A stretch of DNA of 5,577 nucleotides. It comes from an uncultured Clostridium sp. GTDB lineage: Bacteria; Bacillota; Clostridia; Lachnospirales; Anaerotignaceae. The stretch is taken from NCBI GenBank assembly GCA_947246775.1, contig CAMXTM010000158.1, positions 1-5,577 on the forward strand. Reading direction: 5' to 3'. The position numbers were made by a program, and so were the translations under genes. Shown piece by piece: positions 5,317-5,577 of the stretch (position 1 is its first letter; each line of letters starts with the position of its first letter). The notes under the pieces are model-generated. The model saw only the letters and a program-made list of their open reading frames with translations, did no database searches and was not told where the DNA came from.

Positions 5317-5577
5317 TTATTGTTGTATCGCATCACAAATGAGTTTTCCCATTTGTTTTGTACCTACTGTTTTGTCACCAGCTTTTGCAATGTCTGCTGT
5401 TCGATATCCTGCTTCTAATACGGAAGTAACTGCACTTTCTATTGCATCTGCTTCTTTGTCCAACTTAAAGGAATATCTTAACATCATAGCAGTAGAAAGG
5501 ATTGCTGCAACAGGATTAGCAAGGTCTTTTCCTGCAATATCTGGTGCAGAACCATGAATTGGCTCATACATACCTGC
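5317..5577 (-). CDS. leuB: 3-isopropylmalate dehydrogenase (partial, C-terminal 86 residues)
   Basis: LeuB oxidises and decarboxylates (2R,3S)-3-isopropylmalate to 2-oxoisocaproate with NAD+ in leucine synthesis. Only the last 86 residues are in the window; the family's usual length is about 355-360, and the frame is open to the right edge. [13 protein letters not shown] (residues 5-17 of the visible part) is the highly conserved nucleotide-binding segment of this family, followed by [17 protein letters not shown] (21-37) and the C-terminal VGTKQMG (71-77). The ATG at 5571 is internal, not the start. Isocitrate and tartrate dehydrogenases are relatives, but the A-x-MMLRYSF and RT-DI features favour LeuB. 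The end TAA is followed by an AT-rich gap of about 80 nt before the rib promoter, with no convincing terminator. Confidence 0.93.
   Translation of the reverse strand, partial: AGMYEPIHGSAPDIAGKDLANPVAAILSTAMMLRYSFKLDKEADAIESAVTSVLEAGYRTADIAKAGDKTVGTKQMGKLICDAIQQ

Noticed and set aside
5280..5317. A terminator for leuB from the 8-bp repeat ATATTGCA/TGCAATAT
   Set aside because: The stem has little GC, the loop is 22 nt, and the T-run lies inside the loop instead of after the stem.
5246..5557. A 103-codon plus-strand frame
   Set aside because: It is the antisense shadow of leuB and of the AT-rich gap beside it.

Overview
The window reads as chromosome of an AT-rich Bacillota, most likely a member of Clostridia. 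The signs are low GC, strong AGGAGG-type ribosome binding sites, SigA-type promoters, a separate beta subunit of iron-sulfur L-serine dehydratase, and a B. subtilis-style riboflavin operon under an FMN riboswitch. Genus and species cannot be read from the sequence. All supported genes lie on the minus strand, so the window is described below from right to left.

At the right edge (5317-5577) is the C-terminal end of leuB (3-isopropylmalate dehydrogenase, leucine synthesis). An AT-rich gap follows, holding a well-formed promoter (5209-5237) for the riboflavin operon. Its leader of about 440 nt carries a complete FMN aptamer (5067-5185), two small hairpins, an intrinsic terminator (4972-5004), about 155 nt of AU-rich spacer, and a second intrinsic terminator (4781-4814) just before the ribD ribosome binding site. 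The 5' part of the aptamer can pair over 12 positions with the 5' arm of the first terminator. This is a readable antiterminator that explains FMN-dependent shut-off.

The operon is ribD-ribE-ribBA-ribH (4763 down to 1291), all intact. RibBA supplies both precursors, one from GTP and one from ribulose 5-phosphate. RibD deaminates and reduces the pyrimidine intermediate, RibH makes 6,7-dimethyl-8-ribityllumazine, and RibE dismutates that to riboflavin. The genes are packed tightly: ribD and ribE overlap by 19 nt, and the other gaps are 15 and 24 nt. A perfect 16-bp terminator hairpin closes the operon at 1228-1273.

Downstream is a four-helix DUF805 membrane protein (653-1189), probably with its own promoter embedded in the rib terminator. 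After a further gap with a near-consensus promoter comes the 5' part of sdaAB (L-serine dehydratase beta subunit), which runs off the left edge.

Most of the window is ordinary metabolism. The part most worth a second look is the unusually long ribD leader with tandem terminators. I see no mobile element, CRISPR array, tRNA or rRNA, and no convincing undescribed multigene system.
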